A DNA stretch of 64,000 bases, from contig DHDR01000029.1 of assembly GCA_002399445.1 (NCBI GenBank), forward strand, positions 83,375 through 147,374, written 5' to 3'. The notes under the pieces were generated by a model. That model searched no databases and had not been told where the DNA came from. It was given only the letters and a program-made list of their open reading frames with translations. The DNA is from Ruminococcaceae bacterium UBA4871. Its GTDB lineage: Bacteria > Bacillota > Clostridia > Oscillospirales > Acutalibacteraceae. Made by a program: the position numbers and the translations under genes. Shown one piece after another: positions 56,729 to 64,000 of this stretch (position 1 is its first letter; each line of letters opens with the position of its first letter).

Positions 56729-57073
56729 TTATTCTTCATTTTCCAAAACTGCAACTATATCTTGAAGCAGTTTCAAAATTGCTTTCTGTTTCTTTTCCGG
56801 CTGCTGCAAAATCATCTGATAGCAAACAGACGGTATGTCCTCCTGCTGTTCTTCCGAAGATTCCAAATGTGCAAATAGCTTTGACAACGGAAGCTGTAAA
56901 GCCGCTGTAATTTTTGCAATGCTTTCTATTGTTGCGTTTTTTTCTCCACGCTCCAGCTGCCCAATATAGGTCGGATGCACACCTGCGCGCTCAGCTAATG
57001 CTTCCTGACTTAATTGTGCCTGCACACGGTAGGAGCGTATCCTTTTCCCAATAGTCTCTCCGAGATTTTTCAT
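56729..57073 (-). CDS. XRE-family regulator with a C-terminal helical tail
   Basis: A 114-residue protein with a lambda-repressor-type helix-turn-helix (RIRSYRVQAQLSQEALAERA) and GVHPTYIGQLERGEKNAT, then an acidic, helical tail. AGGAGGAG precedes the ATG at 57073; a longer reading adds a hydrophobic stretch without a ribosome site. It diverges from a second, broken XRE gene 160 bases away, like small repressor pairs of prophage or SinR/Slr type. Targets unknown. Confidence 0.82.
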   Translation of the reverse strand: MKNLGETIGKRIRSYRVQAQLSQEALAERAGVHPTYIGQLERGEKNATIESIAKITAALQLPLSKLFAHLESSEEQQEDIPSVCYQMILQQPEKKQKAILKLLQDIVAVLENEE

Positions 57074-57236
57074 TAACTTCTCCTCCAAGCAAATACTAAA
57101 AGTATTTTGTCTAGATTTGAATATACTATTGATATTTTGTCCAGCTTGCAATATACTATAAATATAATTGTAAAAGATTTTATATTTATAGAATGATATT
57201 ACCGTTAAATACAATAAGCCTTTGGAGGATTTTTTC

Positions 57237-57449
57237 ATGACACAAACACTCGGCAGTCACCTGCGCCGCCTGCGCTTAGAGCATGACCTGACACAGTAGC
57301 AGCTTGCGGATTATCTACAGCTTGACCGTTCTACCGTTGCATACATGGAAATCGGTCGAACACTGCCCAACCTGCACACATTGTCAATCATCAAGAGATT
57401 ATACCATTTAACTTGGAATGAACTTTTGGATGAAACCTGCCTAAATTAA
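57237..57449 (+). pseudogene. small XRE regulator with an in-frame TAG
   Basis: A 70-codon helix-turn-helix frame: MTQTLGSHLRRLRLEHDLTQ, TAG (57297-57299), QLADYLQLDRSTVAYMEIGR, ending TAA. In relatives the motif is LTQEQLA or LTQQQLA, so the TAG replaces Gln or Glu in the recognition unit (CAG or GAG to TAG). A good AGGA site precedes the ATG (ttggaggatttttc). Truncation would leave 20 residues. Confidence 0.75.
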
Positions 57450-57537
57450 TCCGTACCTCTACAAGTCCTATCCTTTCTCTCATAAACCGTATCATTTCTG
57501 CATAGTATCGAATAACGAAATGCGGGAGGGTGCGTTT

Positions 57538-57801
57538 ATGAAAGGCATCGTCGAAGAACGGGCTGTTGAGCTCGGAGAATACATTGTTGAGTTTAAAGCG
57601 ACCGTCCGCGCGGCGGCCAAAAAGTTCGGTGTTTCTAAAAGTACCGTACATAAAGATGTAACGCAGCGTTTAAAGCAGATAGACCGGCAGCTTTATCAAG
57701 AAGTAGAAAAAGTACTGCAAGTTAATAAAGCGCAGCGTCATATACGCGGCGGTCAGGCTACAAAGGAAAAATATGCTCGCCTAAATGGACACAAAAAATA
57801 A
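57538..57801 (+). CDS. spoIIID: sporulation transcriptional regulator SpoIIID
   Basis: An 87-residue protein that matches SpoIIID: IVEERAVELGEYIVEFKATV followed by RAAAKKFGVSKSTVHKDVTQRL and a C-terminal NKAQRHIRGGQATKEKY. It is the mother-cell DNA-binding protein that tunes sigma-E genes during sporulation. GGGAGGGT precedes the ATG at 57538. A 5' copy lies at 48852-48989. The neighbouring SpoIIQ-type gene fits the Bacillus order spoIIQ-spoIIID, here with a USP-like gene between and opposed strands. Confidence 0.95.
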   Translation: MKGIVEERAVELGEYIVEFKATVRAAAKKFGVSKSTVHKDVTQRLKQIDRQLYQEVEKVLQVNKAQRHIRGGQATKEKYARLNGHKK

Positions 57802-57844
57802 AAGCAACCTATGAAAAAGGGAATACCCTTTCCATAGGTTGCTT
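57802..57844. terminator. shared terminator of spoIIID and the USP-like gene
   Basis: Twelve-base arms AAGCAACCTATG (802-813) and CATAGGTTGCTT (833-844). The minus strand continues TTTATTTTTT, so it best serves the USP-like gene, while the spoIIID stop adjoins it on the plus side. Confidence 0.75.
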
Positions 57845-57870
57845 CCTATTTGGAAAATCTAAAATTATAA

Positions 57871-58302
57871 TCAACTAGAACAAGCCAAACGAGGTCTGCC
57901 ATCATCTTTAGGACATATATTATAAACTTTCTTATCCTTTCCTACCATTGAAATCGGTATCTTGGGAAGCAGACTGTGCAAAATATCTATAAAGCCATTG
58001 ACAGGTTCCTCTGCCATACCGGTAACAATATGTACTGCGTTGACTTGGCGCGCAAACGCTGCTGCGGTGTAGGCTGCCTCATTATTAAAGTATACCGTCA
58101 TTTCTGCATTTGCTTCTTTAGAAGTCTGCCGCAAATACTCTAACTCCTCACAATCCCCGTGAATTCCTTTACTGGTCGGCTGCACACACAAAACCTGCAA
58201 CTGAAGATTTAACTGTGAGGCAATATATTTCCCCACATGAATCAGTCGATCACAATCATGCTGACCCGTAACACATACGAGCACTGCTTTTTTGTTGCTC
58301 AC
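57871..58302 (-). CDS. universal-stress-like (UspA/KdpD-type) protein
   Basis: A 143-residue protein beginning with a USP strand-helix (KKAVLVCVTGQHDCDRLIHVGKYIASQL) and a later VHIVTGM strand. It resembles the USP domain of KdpD sensor kinases. The ATP-binding GxxGxxxS(T) loop is not obvious. It starts at GTG after AAGGAG. It may bind a nucleotide or act as a stress protein; no closer role can be read. Confidence 0.7.
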   Translation of the reverse strand: MSNKKAVLVCVTGQHDCDRLIHVGKYIASQLNLQLQVLCVQPTSKGIHGDCEELEYLRQTSKEANAEMTVYFNNEAAYTAAAFARQVNAVHIVTGMAEEPVNGFIDILHSLLPKIPISMVGKDKKVYNICPKDDGRPRLACSS

Positions 58303-58526
58303 AACTCAGGACTCCTTTCTGTGTTGCGCAAAAACGCTGTCTTGCCAAATTGCTTTCTTACTATAAACCCCGAATAAGAAAGCAAATGGAACAAGGAATG
58401 TATATTTTATGAACAAGCACACGAAAAAAGCACTTCAAAATTTGTTTATTATTTTTACATCATTACTATAACACAATTTTTGACAAAACACAAACAAAAA
58501 TAGGAAAAATAAGGTATGAAAGAAAA

Positions 58527-58562
58527 GAAGCTATTACAACAGTTGAACGTTGTAACGGCTTC
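58527..58562 (-). terminator. terminator of the SpoIIQ-type gene
   Basis: Arms GAAGCTATTACAAC (527-540) and GTTGTAACGGCTTC (549-562) with two mismatches, followed on the minus strand by TTTTCTTT. The gap from here to 58303 holds nothing I recognise. Confidence 0.75.
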
Positions 58563-58669
58563 TTTTACTGTTTCTAAAAAGGGAAGGTACAGCAGCTGCA
58601 ATTCCCAAAAAAGCTGCTACGATCTTTCCAAATTGTTTTCTCAAATCCTTCATCCACAGATTCTGCAAT

Positions 58670-59458
58670 CTATTGCAAATAAGACGCAGGATCAACAAAT
58701 GCACCATCTTTTTGGACAGCAAAATGCAAATGGGAATCTTCAGACACTTCACTGGGAACCGTACCTACCGTCCCGATTTTTTGCCCAATGCTAACCGTTT
58801 CGCCTTTTTTGACCGAAACATTTGCAAGCCCACAGTACAATGTCGTTAAACCGCCATTGTGTGAAATTTGAACCGTAACACCCATGCTGTCACTTTTTTG
58901 AACGCCTTTGATGATTCCATCAGCCGCGGCAGTTACTTCCGCACCTTTTGCTGCATGAAGATCCATTCCCGTATGGGCTCTCCAGTCGTGCATCGTCTTC
59001 GAATAAATCGGTGTCTCACTGAAAGAGCACTGAACTGCGGCGTCTTTAACGGGTTTCTGGAGTTTCGTCACAATTGCTGCGGCCGGAACCGTTTTTTTCC
59101 GATGAACTGCAGAAGTTGCTGCGCCGGCAGCTGATTTGCTCTTTGCGGTACTTTTGGAAGGAGTCGGTACCATGCTGCTAAATACGGATGCAGACGGCGT
59201 CTCTGATGTAACCCCTGAAGTAATCGTCTGCACGGTATCGGCGGTTGTCTTTCTGTAATGATGCACACTGTCATACGTTGTCCAGCCAGCTACACCGACA
59301 GCAACAAGACATACAGCCAATGCAATGTAGAAGCCCTTTCTTCCGGAATTTGGCTTTTTCCCGGAGGGATTATTCTGGGGTGTATATTCTGTGGTAATGC
59401 CGTTTCCCAATTCCTCTTTTTCCTTATTTAGGTTATCTTCACTGCTCAATTCTTCCAC
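58670..59458 (-). CDS. spoIIQ: SpoIIQ-type M23 protein
   Basis: A 262-residue membrane protein: cytoplasmic basic N-terminus, one helix (about 43-62), a Ser/Thr/Ala-rich linker and a C-terminal M23 (LytM) domain. The zinc ligands are present (AHTGMDLHA and HLHFAVQ), as in clostridial SpoIIQ, which unlike the Bacillus form keeps them. SpoIIQ acts at the forespore membrane in engulfment with SpoIIIAH. Neighbouring spoIIID supports the role. The frame opens at GTG 59458; TTG 59449 may be the true start. It ends in TAG. Confidence 0.82.
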   Translation of the reverse strand: MEELSSEDNLNKEKEELGNGITTEYTPQNNPSGKKPNSGRKGFYIALAVCLVAVGVAGWTTYDSVHHYRKTTADTVQTITSGVTSETPSASVFSSMVPTPSKSTAKSKSAAGAATSAVHRKKTVPAAAIVTKLQKPVKDAAVQCSFSETPIYSKTMHDWRAHTGMDLHAAKGAEVTAAADGIIKGVQKSDSMGVTVQISHNGGLTTLYCGLANVSVKKGETVSIGQKIGTVGTVPSEVSEDSHLHFAVQKDGAFVDPASYLQ

Positions 59459-59526
59459 CTCCAGCAGTAGTATGAGCAGCCTGCAGGAAAATATACACAG
59501 GGAAAAAAAGATCAGGGCAGAAAAAA

Positions 59527-59552
59527 GCCGGGCTGCGGCACCCGGTTTTTTT
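59527..59552. terminator. bidirectional terminator
   Basis: CCGGG and CCCGG arms with A run before and T run after (AAAAAAGCCGGG ... CCCGGTTTTTTT), able to act on either strand between the SpoIIQ-type gene and lexA. Confidence 0.7.
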
Positions 59553-59700
59553 CAATAGCTTGAGGGGTATATTGAGGAGGGTAGAACATACATCAAGTGA
59601 ACGGTGCGGCTCCGCTTAACTTGACTACGCAATAAGTATAAGGCATTATCGCTTAAAATTTGTTAATAACATATGAATTTTTTATGAAGAATAATGGTAT

Positions 59701-59740
59701 CAAACAAATGTTTGCATTTTTTGTCCCAATATGTTATACT
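59701..59740 (+). promoter_or_regulatory. lexA promoter with an SOS box
   Basis: TTGCAT (59712-59717), 17 bases, TATACT (59735-59740). The palindrome CAAACAAATGTTTG (59701-59714) overlaps the -35 and fits the Firmicutes LexA box (CGAACnnnnGTTCG) with one relaxed position on each side. LexA would repress its own gene here. Confidence 0.72.
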
Positions 59741-59770
59741 ATTTTTATCAATTTGTCAGGAGGCACTATT

Positions 59771-60361
59771 ATGTTAACAGCCAGTCAGCAAAAGGTCTAC
59801 GATTATTTAAAAAGCCGTATGCAGACCGGCCTCCCACCGACAGTGCGTGAAATCTGTGCTGCCACAGGACTCAAATCCACTTCCAGCGTTCACGCCCATT
59901 TGAAAACATTAGAGCGAAAAGGGCTGATTACACGCGACCCCGGCCTAAATCGAGCCATTCATATTACTGGCCATGATACGGACTCTCCCCTGCAGGTTCC
60001 CATTCTTGGGCGTGTAGAAGCCGGCCAGCCGATTCTCGCCGTTGAAGAAGTGGAAGGCTATGTTTCCTATGCGCCCGCACACCACAGTCAGGATGATGTC
60101 TTCTTTGCCTTGAATGTGCATGGGGAAAGTATGCGCGATGCCGGTATTCTGGACGGAGATATTGTCATTGCCAAACAAACGCCGGATGCAGAAAACGGCG
60201 AGATTGTCATCGCTATGATTGACAGCGAAGCAACTGTTAAGCGTTTTTACAGAGAGGAAAACCGCGTCCGGCTTCAGCCGGAAAACCCGGATTTTTCTCC
60301 AATCTATTCAACAGAAGTGTCTATTTTGGGTAAAGTTGTTGCCCTCTATCGGACCTATTGA
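59771..60361 (+). CDS. lexA: LexA SOS repressor
   Basis: A 196-residue repressor: winged helix (TVREICAATGLKSTSSVHAHLKTLE) and a serine-protease-like C-terminus with the self-cleavage Ala-Gly site (LGRVEAGQPI), the catalytic Ser in GESMRDAGI and Lys in EATVKRF. RecA-driven cleavage at Ala-Gly induces DNA-repair genes. AGGAGG precedes the ATG at 59771; an earlier in-frame start is not supported. It has an overlapping SOS box. Confidence 0.96.
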   Translation: MLTASQQKVYDYLKSRMQTGLPPTVREICAATGLKSTSSVHAHLKTLERKGLITRDPGLNRAIHITGHDTDSPLQVPILGRVEAGQPILAVEEVEGYVSYAPAHHSQDDVFFALNVHGESMRDAGILDGDIVIAKQTPDAENGEIVIAMIDSEATVKRFYREENRVRLQPENPDFSPIYSTEVSILGKVVALYRTY

Positions 60362-60487
60362 AAGAAATAGGCCGAGGCTGCACTCCCGTTTTTTACAGAG
60401 TCCGTCCTCAGTAAAAATAGCTGAAAAATTTTAAGTTTCCGCCGTTTATGAGTTGCAAGTCTGCAGTTCATCAATGGGGGAATTTTC

Positions 60488-61189
60488 TTATAATTTCCCC
60501 GCAAGTTTAGGAATGGCCGCCAACAAAAGTGCTGTGTTTTTGTGAGCGGACTCTGCAGCAAATGTTGGAAAATCGACCGCTGCATCCTGATCTCCGTTGT
60601 CAGAAATAGAGCGCAGAACCGCATAATTGACACCTGCCATGCAGCAAACCTGTGCAATGGAGCCACCCTCCATTTCACAGGCAACAGCACCATATTGATT
60701 TTCAAGTTGGTGCAGCTTCTTGTTATCTGCTACGAACTGGTCCCCAGTTGCAATCACGCCCGTATGTACATGGCCTTTGTAAACCCTCTGGGCACATTCT
60801 GCAAGGAAACGGACTGTCTTTTCTGGAACCGGCATCTGCACGGTTTGTAAAGCACTGATATAGCCAACTGGGTCCCCAAGGGCAGAAGTGTCCATATCAT
60901 GCTGCACCAGGGCCGTTGCAATCACAAGGTCTCCAATTTGTATATCTTTCCCGATTCCGCCTGCAACTCCTTCACAGAGGATAATCTGAGGATGGTACCG
61001 CAGGATCATCGTCTGTGTGCAAACTGCGGCAGCAACTTTCCCAATCCCGCACTGCGCCACGACACAGGGTACGCCAGCCATTTTCCCTTCATGGAAACAC
61101 ACGCCGCTGATTGTCTGCTCTGAATTCTCATCCATATTTTTCAGAAGTTGTTCAACTTCAACTGCCATTGCCCCAATAATACCAATCAT
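60488..61189 (-). CDS. mtnN: 5'-methylthioadenosine/S-adenosylhomocysteine nucleosidase
   Basis: A 233-residue enzyme that cleaves adenine from MTA and SAH in the cytosol, recycling methyl-cycle products and yielding S-ribosylhomocysteine, the autoinducer-2 precursor. Motifs: MIGIIGAMAVEVEQLL, CEGVAGGIG, GDQFVAD, ACEMEGGSIAQVC with the substrate Glu and SDNGDQDA with the catalytic Asp. The ATG at 61189 is seven bases after AGGAG; longer readings are not supported. It diverges from the lysozyme gene. Confidence 0.95.
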   Translation of the reverse strand: MIGIIGAMAVEVEQLLKNMDENSEQTISGVCFHEGKMAGVPCVVAQCGIGKVAAAVCTQTMILRYHPQIILCEGVAGGIGKDIQIGDLVIATALVQHDMDTSALGDPVGYISALQTVQMPVPEKTVRFLAECAQRVYKGHVHTGVIATGDQFVADNKKLHQLENQYGAVACEMEGGSIAQVCCMAGVNYAVLRSISDNGDQDAAVDFPTFAAESAHKNTALLLAAIPKLAGKL

Positions 61190-61405
61190 TTTCATTCTCC
61201 TAAACGATATAAATTTCTTCGTACAAAAATAGCAGAACATATTCTTTTCAGTTTTATTATATCGTTTGAACATAAGAAAAGCAATTTTGCCTTTTATGTG
61301 ACAAAATCCTGTAACCTGTCTGATTTTTTCTAATGCGGGTTATAATATTCCATTTTATTTTTATAATTCATTTTTTATAAACTTTAAGTAAATGCTTCTT
61401 TCCCC

Positions 61406-61434
61406 TTGCAAATTCGTAACAAAATTGTTATCAT
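61406..61434 (+). promoter_or_regulatory. promoter of the GH25 lysozyme gene
   Basis: TTGCAA (61406-61411), 17 bases, TATCAT (61429-61434), about 85 bases before the start codon. Confidence 0.55.
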
Positions 61435-61517
61435 AGATTTAGTTAAATATTAGGTCGAAATTTCAAATAATTTTTACATTCTAAATCATATAAATTTTAG
61501 AAAGAGAGGAGCGAACT

Positions 61518-63110
61518 ATGACAAAAGTTTTGAAAAGGCTTGGGGTAGCTGCACTTGCCGTATGCGTGACTGCAAGTGCAGTATTACCCGCTAACGCCGC
61601 TGTATCTTTTCAATATCCCACATCCGTCACGGGCGTCACTGTTTCCGGCCACCCGCTTACAGACAGCGAGTTAAGCAAAGGTTCCTACTTAATCAATTTG
61701 GTAAAAGGACATTCCATTTTCTTTGATGTTCACAGCACACAACCCGTTAATTTTGTTTCCGGTAACGGTAAATGTGCACAAACAGGTGTCATACAATCCT
61801 ATAACAGGTCTGCTGATACAACCCGATATGAAATTACCGGTACCGGAAGCACGGGACAAACCTGCGGTCTGTATTTGGACAACAACCGCATTTTTCAGGC
61901 ACAAATCAAAGACATGCCGGCCAGTCAGCCCTTTATCAGCGACACAACAGAACCGCTTACCAAAAAAGTGGGACAAACTTATACATTTAAAATCACACTG
62001 AAAGATCCGCACTCCAACGCAACATTCGTTGCGGGCAACGGTTCTGTTCTCTCTACATATGCACCGCCCGGCATTACAGGACCTAACGGCAGCAAAATTT
62101 ATTATTACAGTGTGACAGCACTGAAAACCGGAGGCTGCGGCATTTATGTAAGCGTCGACGGTGTCACTTACCATGTCTTTAGCGAAACGGTCGTAACAAA
62201 CACAAACACCCAGCCGTCCGCACCTTCTGAGCCCTCTAAACCGTCTCAGCCAAGCAAACCTGTACCAACTACTCATTATACATTTACACCTACAGTCACT
62301 TCCTCCTGCAAAACCTATAAAAAAGGCATTGATGTTTCTGAATGGCAAGGCACAATTGATTGGGACACTGCGAAAAAGGCAGGTGTCGAATTTGCCATGA
62401 TTCGCGCGGGATATGGGAATAACAACATCGATGCTTATTTCAAGCGGAATATCTCTGAATGCAATCGGTTGGGAATTCCCGTTGGTGTTTATTGGTACAG
62501 TTACGCATTAAGCGCCAGCGGCGCAGCACAGGAAGCGCAGGACTGCCTAAATGCCATTAAAAATTATAAAGTGAGTTATCCAGTCTGTTTTGACTTGGAA
62601 GGCGGAAGCGTGCGGTATGCTCAAAAGTGTGGTGTCACAATAAACAAGACACTGGCGACTCAAATGGTCTGCTCTTTCTGCAGTAAAATAGAAGGAAATG
62701 GCTATTATGCCATGAATTACGGAAATCAAAATGACCTCAGTAATTTGTTTGACAAGAGCCAATTGAGCCGGTATGATGTCTGGTTTGCACAATATCCGTA
62801 CTGCAATCCGCCGGCCACCATCAGCGACACCACATGTGATGCAAAGAATCCGCATATATGGCAGTATGCAGACAATGGAACAGTAAGCGGTATTTCTTCT
62901 AACAGTGTTGACATGGATGTCAGCGCGGATGATTATGCTGCCATCATCCGTAACGCTGGCCTAAACCATTTAACAAGCAGCAGCGGGCTGCGTACCGAAA
63001 GCAGTATTCAAAATTGCCAGCCGCTCCTCCCACCGACAAAGATTCCAAGCGGCAGTGACAAGAGTACACCGAAATCCGGACAAATGGATCAGCCGGGCTT
63101 TGAAAACTGA
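61518..63110 (+). CDS. secreted GH25 lysozyme with two N-terminal repeat domains
   Basis: A 530-residue secreted wall hydrolase. Signal peptide (cleavage near ANA), two immunoglobulin-like repeats (about 30-125 and 130-235) that share FVxGNG and an internal CGLYLDNN/CGIYVSVDG strand with a Cys, a Pro/Ser-rich linker, then a GH25 domain (about 270-485): GIDVSEWQGTIDWDTAKKAG with a catalytic Asp and FDLEGG with the catalytic Glu. It cuts the glycan strand outside the cell. GAGAGGAG precedes the ATG. Role in remodelling, lysis or spore release is open. Confidence 0.9.
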   Translation: MTKVLKRLGVAALAVCVTASAVLPANAAVSFQYPTSVTGVTVSGHPLTDSELSKGSYLINLVKGHSIFFDVHSTQPVNFVSGNGKCAQTGVIQSYNRSADTTRYEITGTGSTGQTCGLYLDNNRIFQAQIKDMPASQPFISDTTEPLTKKVGQTYTFKITLKDPHSNATFVAGNGSVLSTYAPPGITGPNGSKIYYYSVTALKTGGCGIYVSVDGVTYHVFSETVVTNTNTQPSAPSEPSKPSQPSKPVPTTHYTFTPTVTSSCKTYKKGIDVSEWQGTIDWDTAKKAGVEFAMIRAGYGNNNIDAYFKRNISECNRLGIPVGVYWYSYALSASGAAQEAQDCLNAIKNYKVSYPVCFDLEGGSVRYAQKCGVTINKTLATQMVCSFCSKIEGNGYYAMNYGNQNDLSNLFDKSQLSRYDVWFAQYPYCNPPATISDTTCDAKNPHIWQYADNGTVSGISSNSVDMDVSADDYAAIIRNAGLNHLTSSSGLRTESSIQNCQPLLPPTKIPSGSDKSTPKSGQMDQPGFEN

Positions 63111-63129
63111 TTTGAATCAGGTACAAATA

Positions 63130-63171
63130 AAAGGAACGGCAGGAGAGTAAGTTCTCTTCTGCCGTTCCTTT
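63130..63171 (+). terminator. terminator after the lysozyme gene
   Basis: Arms AAAGGAACGGCAG and CTGCCGTTCCTTT with an inner GAGAG/CTCTT stem, starting 20 bases after the stop. Confidence 0.75.
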
Positions 63172-63255
63172 ATTCTGCAGTTGTAAACACATACAACCGT
63201 AAATTTTAAAATGCTTAAAGGATTCTATTTCCATGACTTAAGCATTCCGATACCA

Positions 63256-63440
63256 TCATCCTTTAATTCCAGCAGACGCAATTCCCTGAACATAATACTT
63301 TTGAAGAGCGATAAACAGAATCAGCATGGGAATTGCAGAAATCGTCAGCGATGCCATAATGGGGCCAATGCATTGATAAATCCGGTGTTTGGGTCAGGAT
63401 TATATAGAACTGTCCAAAGGATAGCAACAACAACCATGGA
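63256..63440 (-). pseudogene. fused remnant of two sugar permeases
   Basis: The minus strand first reads a MalF-type stretch (MVTSMVVVAILWTVLYNPDP then NTGFINAL), then in another frame a MalG C-terminus (PIMASLTISAIPMLILFIAL then QKYYVQGIASAGIKG, stop at 63256-63258). A deletion joined an internal piece of one permease to the end of its partner, leaving no working gene. Binding protein and other parts are absent. Confidence 0.75.
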
Positions 63441-63496
63441 CGTAACCATAGGGCTAAATATGCAGCGCGGAAAACAGAAACCCCGCATGGTCCTGC

Positions 63497-64000
63497 TTAA
63501 TCTCCAACTCCAAAGTCAGTATTCTGATACAGGACTTCAATGGAAGGGTCATGGTCAAGGAATGCATATTCCCTTCTGAACCAATCAACCAGTTCCGGAT
63601 CCTGCTTGATGGCTGTCGAATTATTGGTAAAAACATTGACCGTTCCCAACTGAAAATATTTCTGTAGAGCTTGGATGTCCCGATCGATCATCTTTCTGGT
63701 CTGTCCTTGGATACAGACCATGATGCAGGGAGAGTCAAAGTAAGCCGCCACTTCCTGCGGCGTATGGAAAAAGGCATGTTTATGCAGCACTCTTTCTCGA
63801 AAATCATTATCGAAAGTTTCCACTCCAATTTTAAAGGTAATAGGAATTCCCATAAAGTTCCGCATTTCCTGCAGCCGGCCGCGGTACATCCAATGGCTCT
63901 CCAAAAAGAGCCAATGGATTCCTTTTTGCCGAATAACCTGCCGAATCTGAAACAGCGTATCCCGCGGAAGTTCAAAACAGCTCCCTGAGTTAATGACTTC
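63497..64000 (-). CDS. C-terminal part of a protein, possibly radical SAM
   Basis: The frame runs to the window edge and is open through all 168 codons, so the gene continues outside. The visible part reads LFLESHWMYRGRLQEMRNFM, then ITFKIGVETFDNDFRERVLH and an MIDRDIQALQKYFQLGTVNV stretch, resembling the C-terminal half of a radical SAM TIM barrel (the GVETF strand). The cluster-binding cysteines would be upstream, out of view. Family assigned with moderate confidence; no role can be read. Confidence 0.65.
   Translation of the reverse strand, partial: EVINSGSCFELPRDTLFQIRQVIRQKGIHWLFLESHWMYRGRLQEMRNFMGIPITFKIGVETFDNDFRERVLHKHAFFHTPQEVAAYFDSPCIMVCIQGQTRKMIDRDIQALQKYFQLGTVNVFTNNSTAIKQDPELVDWFRREYAFLDHDPSIEVLYQNTDFGVGD

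Noticed and set aside
34397..57449. Reassignment of TAG or TGA as sense codons in this organism
   Set aside because: Intact genes use both as stops (TAG in the AraC and SpoIIQ-type genes; TGA in agrB, lexA, the lysozyme and many others), so only occasional suppression or mutation fits.
58538..58752. Minus-strand frame beyond the SpoIIQ-type stop (possible extension)
   Set aside because: M23 proteins of this type end at VDPASYLQ, and a terminator follows; TAG is taken as the true stop.
1..64000. CRISPR arrays, rRNA and tRNA genes
   Set aside because: No regularly spaced repeats, no conserved rRNA stretches and no cloverleaf with a GTTCGAATC-type arm were seen on reading.

Overview
The window looks like chromosome from a spore-forming, low-to-mid GC, anaerobic Clostridia. 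The supporting genes are spoIIID and a SpoIIQ-type M23 protein, the Firmicutes class III fructose-1,6-bisphosphatase, an agr-type peptide pheromone locus, clostridial-type ribosome-binding sites and a ferredoxin-linked amino/imino-acid oxidase. Oscillospiraceae is my best family guess; I cannot name the genus. No rRNA, tRNA or CRISPR was seen.

Layout: 0-7 kb holds a cupin, a uridine-kinase-like protein, a nitrogen operon (small membrane protein plus an ammonium channel fused to a P-II domain) and fbp. 7-10 kb holds an L,D-transpeptidase and an agrC-agrB-agrD locus with an unlisted 42-codon pheromone gene and a degenerate receptor kinase. 10.5-19.7 kb holds an IS3 scar and a fructan or difructose-anhydride locus (GH32, GH172, CUT1 ABC transporter, LacI regulator, divergent fructokinase). 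19.8-30.5 kb is amino-acid/nitrogen catabolism: amidohydrolase, ornithine-cyclodeaminase-like protein, APC permease, stand-alone P-II, AraC regulator and a five-gene RidA plus multi-subunit FAD/Fe-S oxidase operon. 30.7-39.3 kb has a SWIM protein, a decayed HEPT/MNT pair and a second fructoside locus (GH32 plus an LplABC-type transporter) carrying two in-frame TAG codons. 39.5-47 kb has an MFS transporter, a small ribbon-helix-helix protein and a LacI plus CUT1 transporter.

47-49 kb is a patchwork scar: a Vat-type acetyltransferase, topB and IS256 fragments, and a duplicated 5' piece of spoIIID. 49.2-56.3 kb is a galactan locus (secreted GH53, a permease pair, binding protein, cytosolic GH53, LacI) with an in-frame TGA in one permease. 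56.3-63.1 kb returns to core genes: a XRE pair, spoIIID, USP-like, SpoIIQ, lexA, mtnN and a GH25 lysozyme. The right edge has a fused permease remnant and a partial gene that may be radical SAM.

The sugar loci follow one plan: secreted or cytosolic glycosidase, CUT1 importer without its own ATPase, and a local LacI repressor. No MsmK/MalK-type ATPase is encoded here, so a shared one elsewhere is implied. The two nitrogen operons (Amt-PII, and RidA-oxidase) share a promoter followed at once by a terminator-like hairpin. Several transporter and regulator genes are intact except for one nonsense codon, each explainable by a single C:G to T:A change, which suggests recent loss of function.
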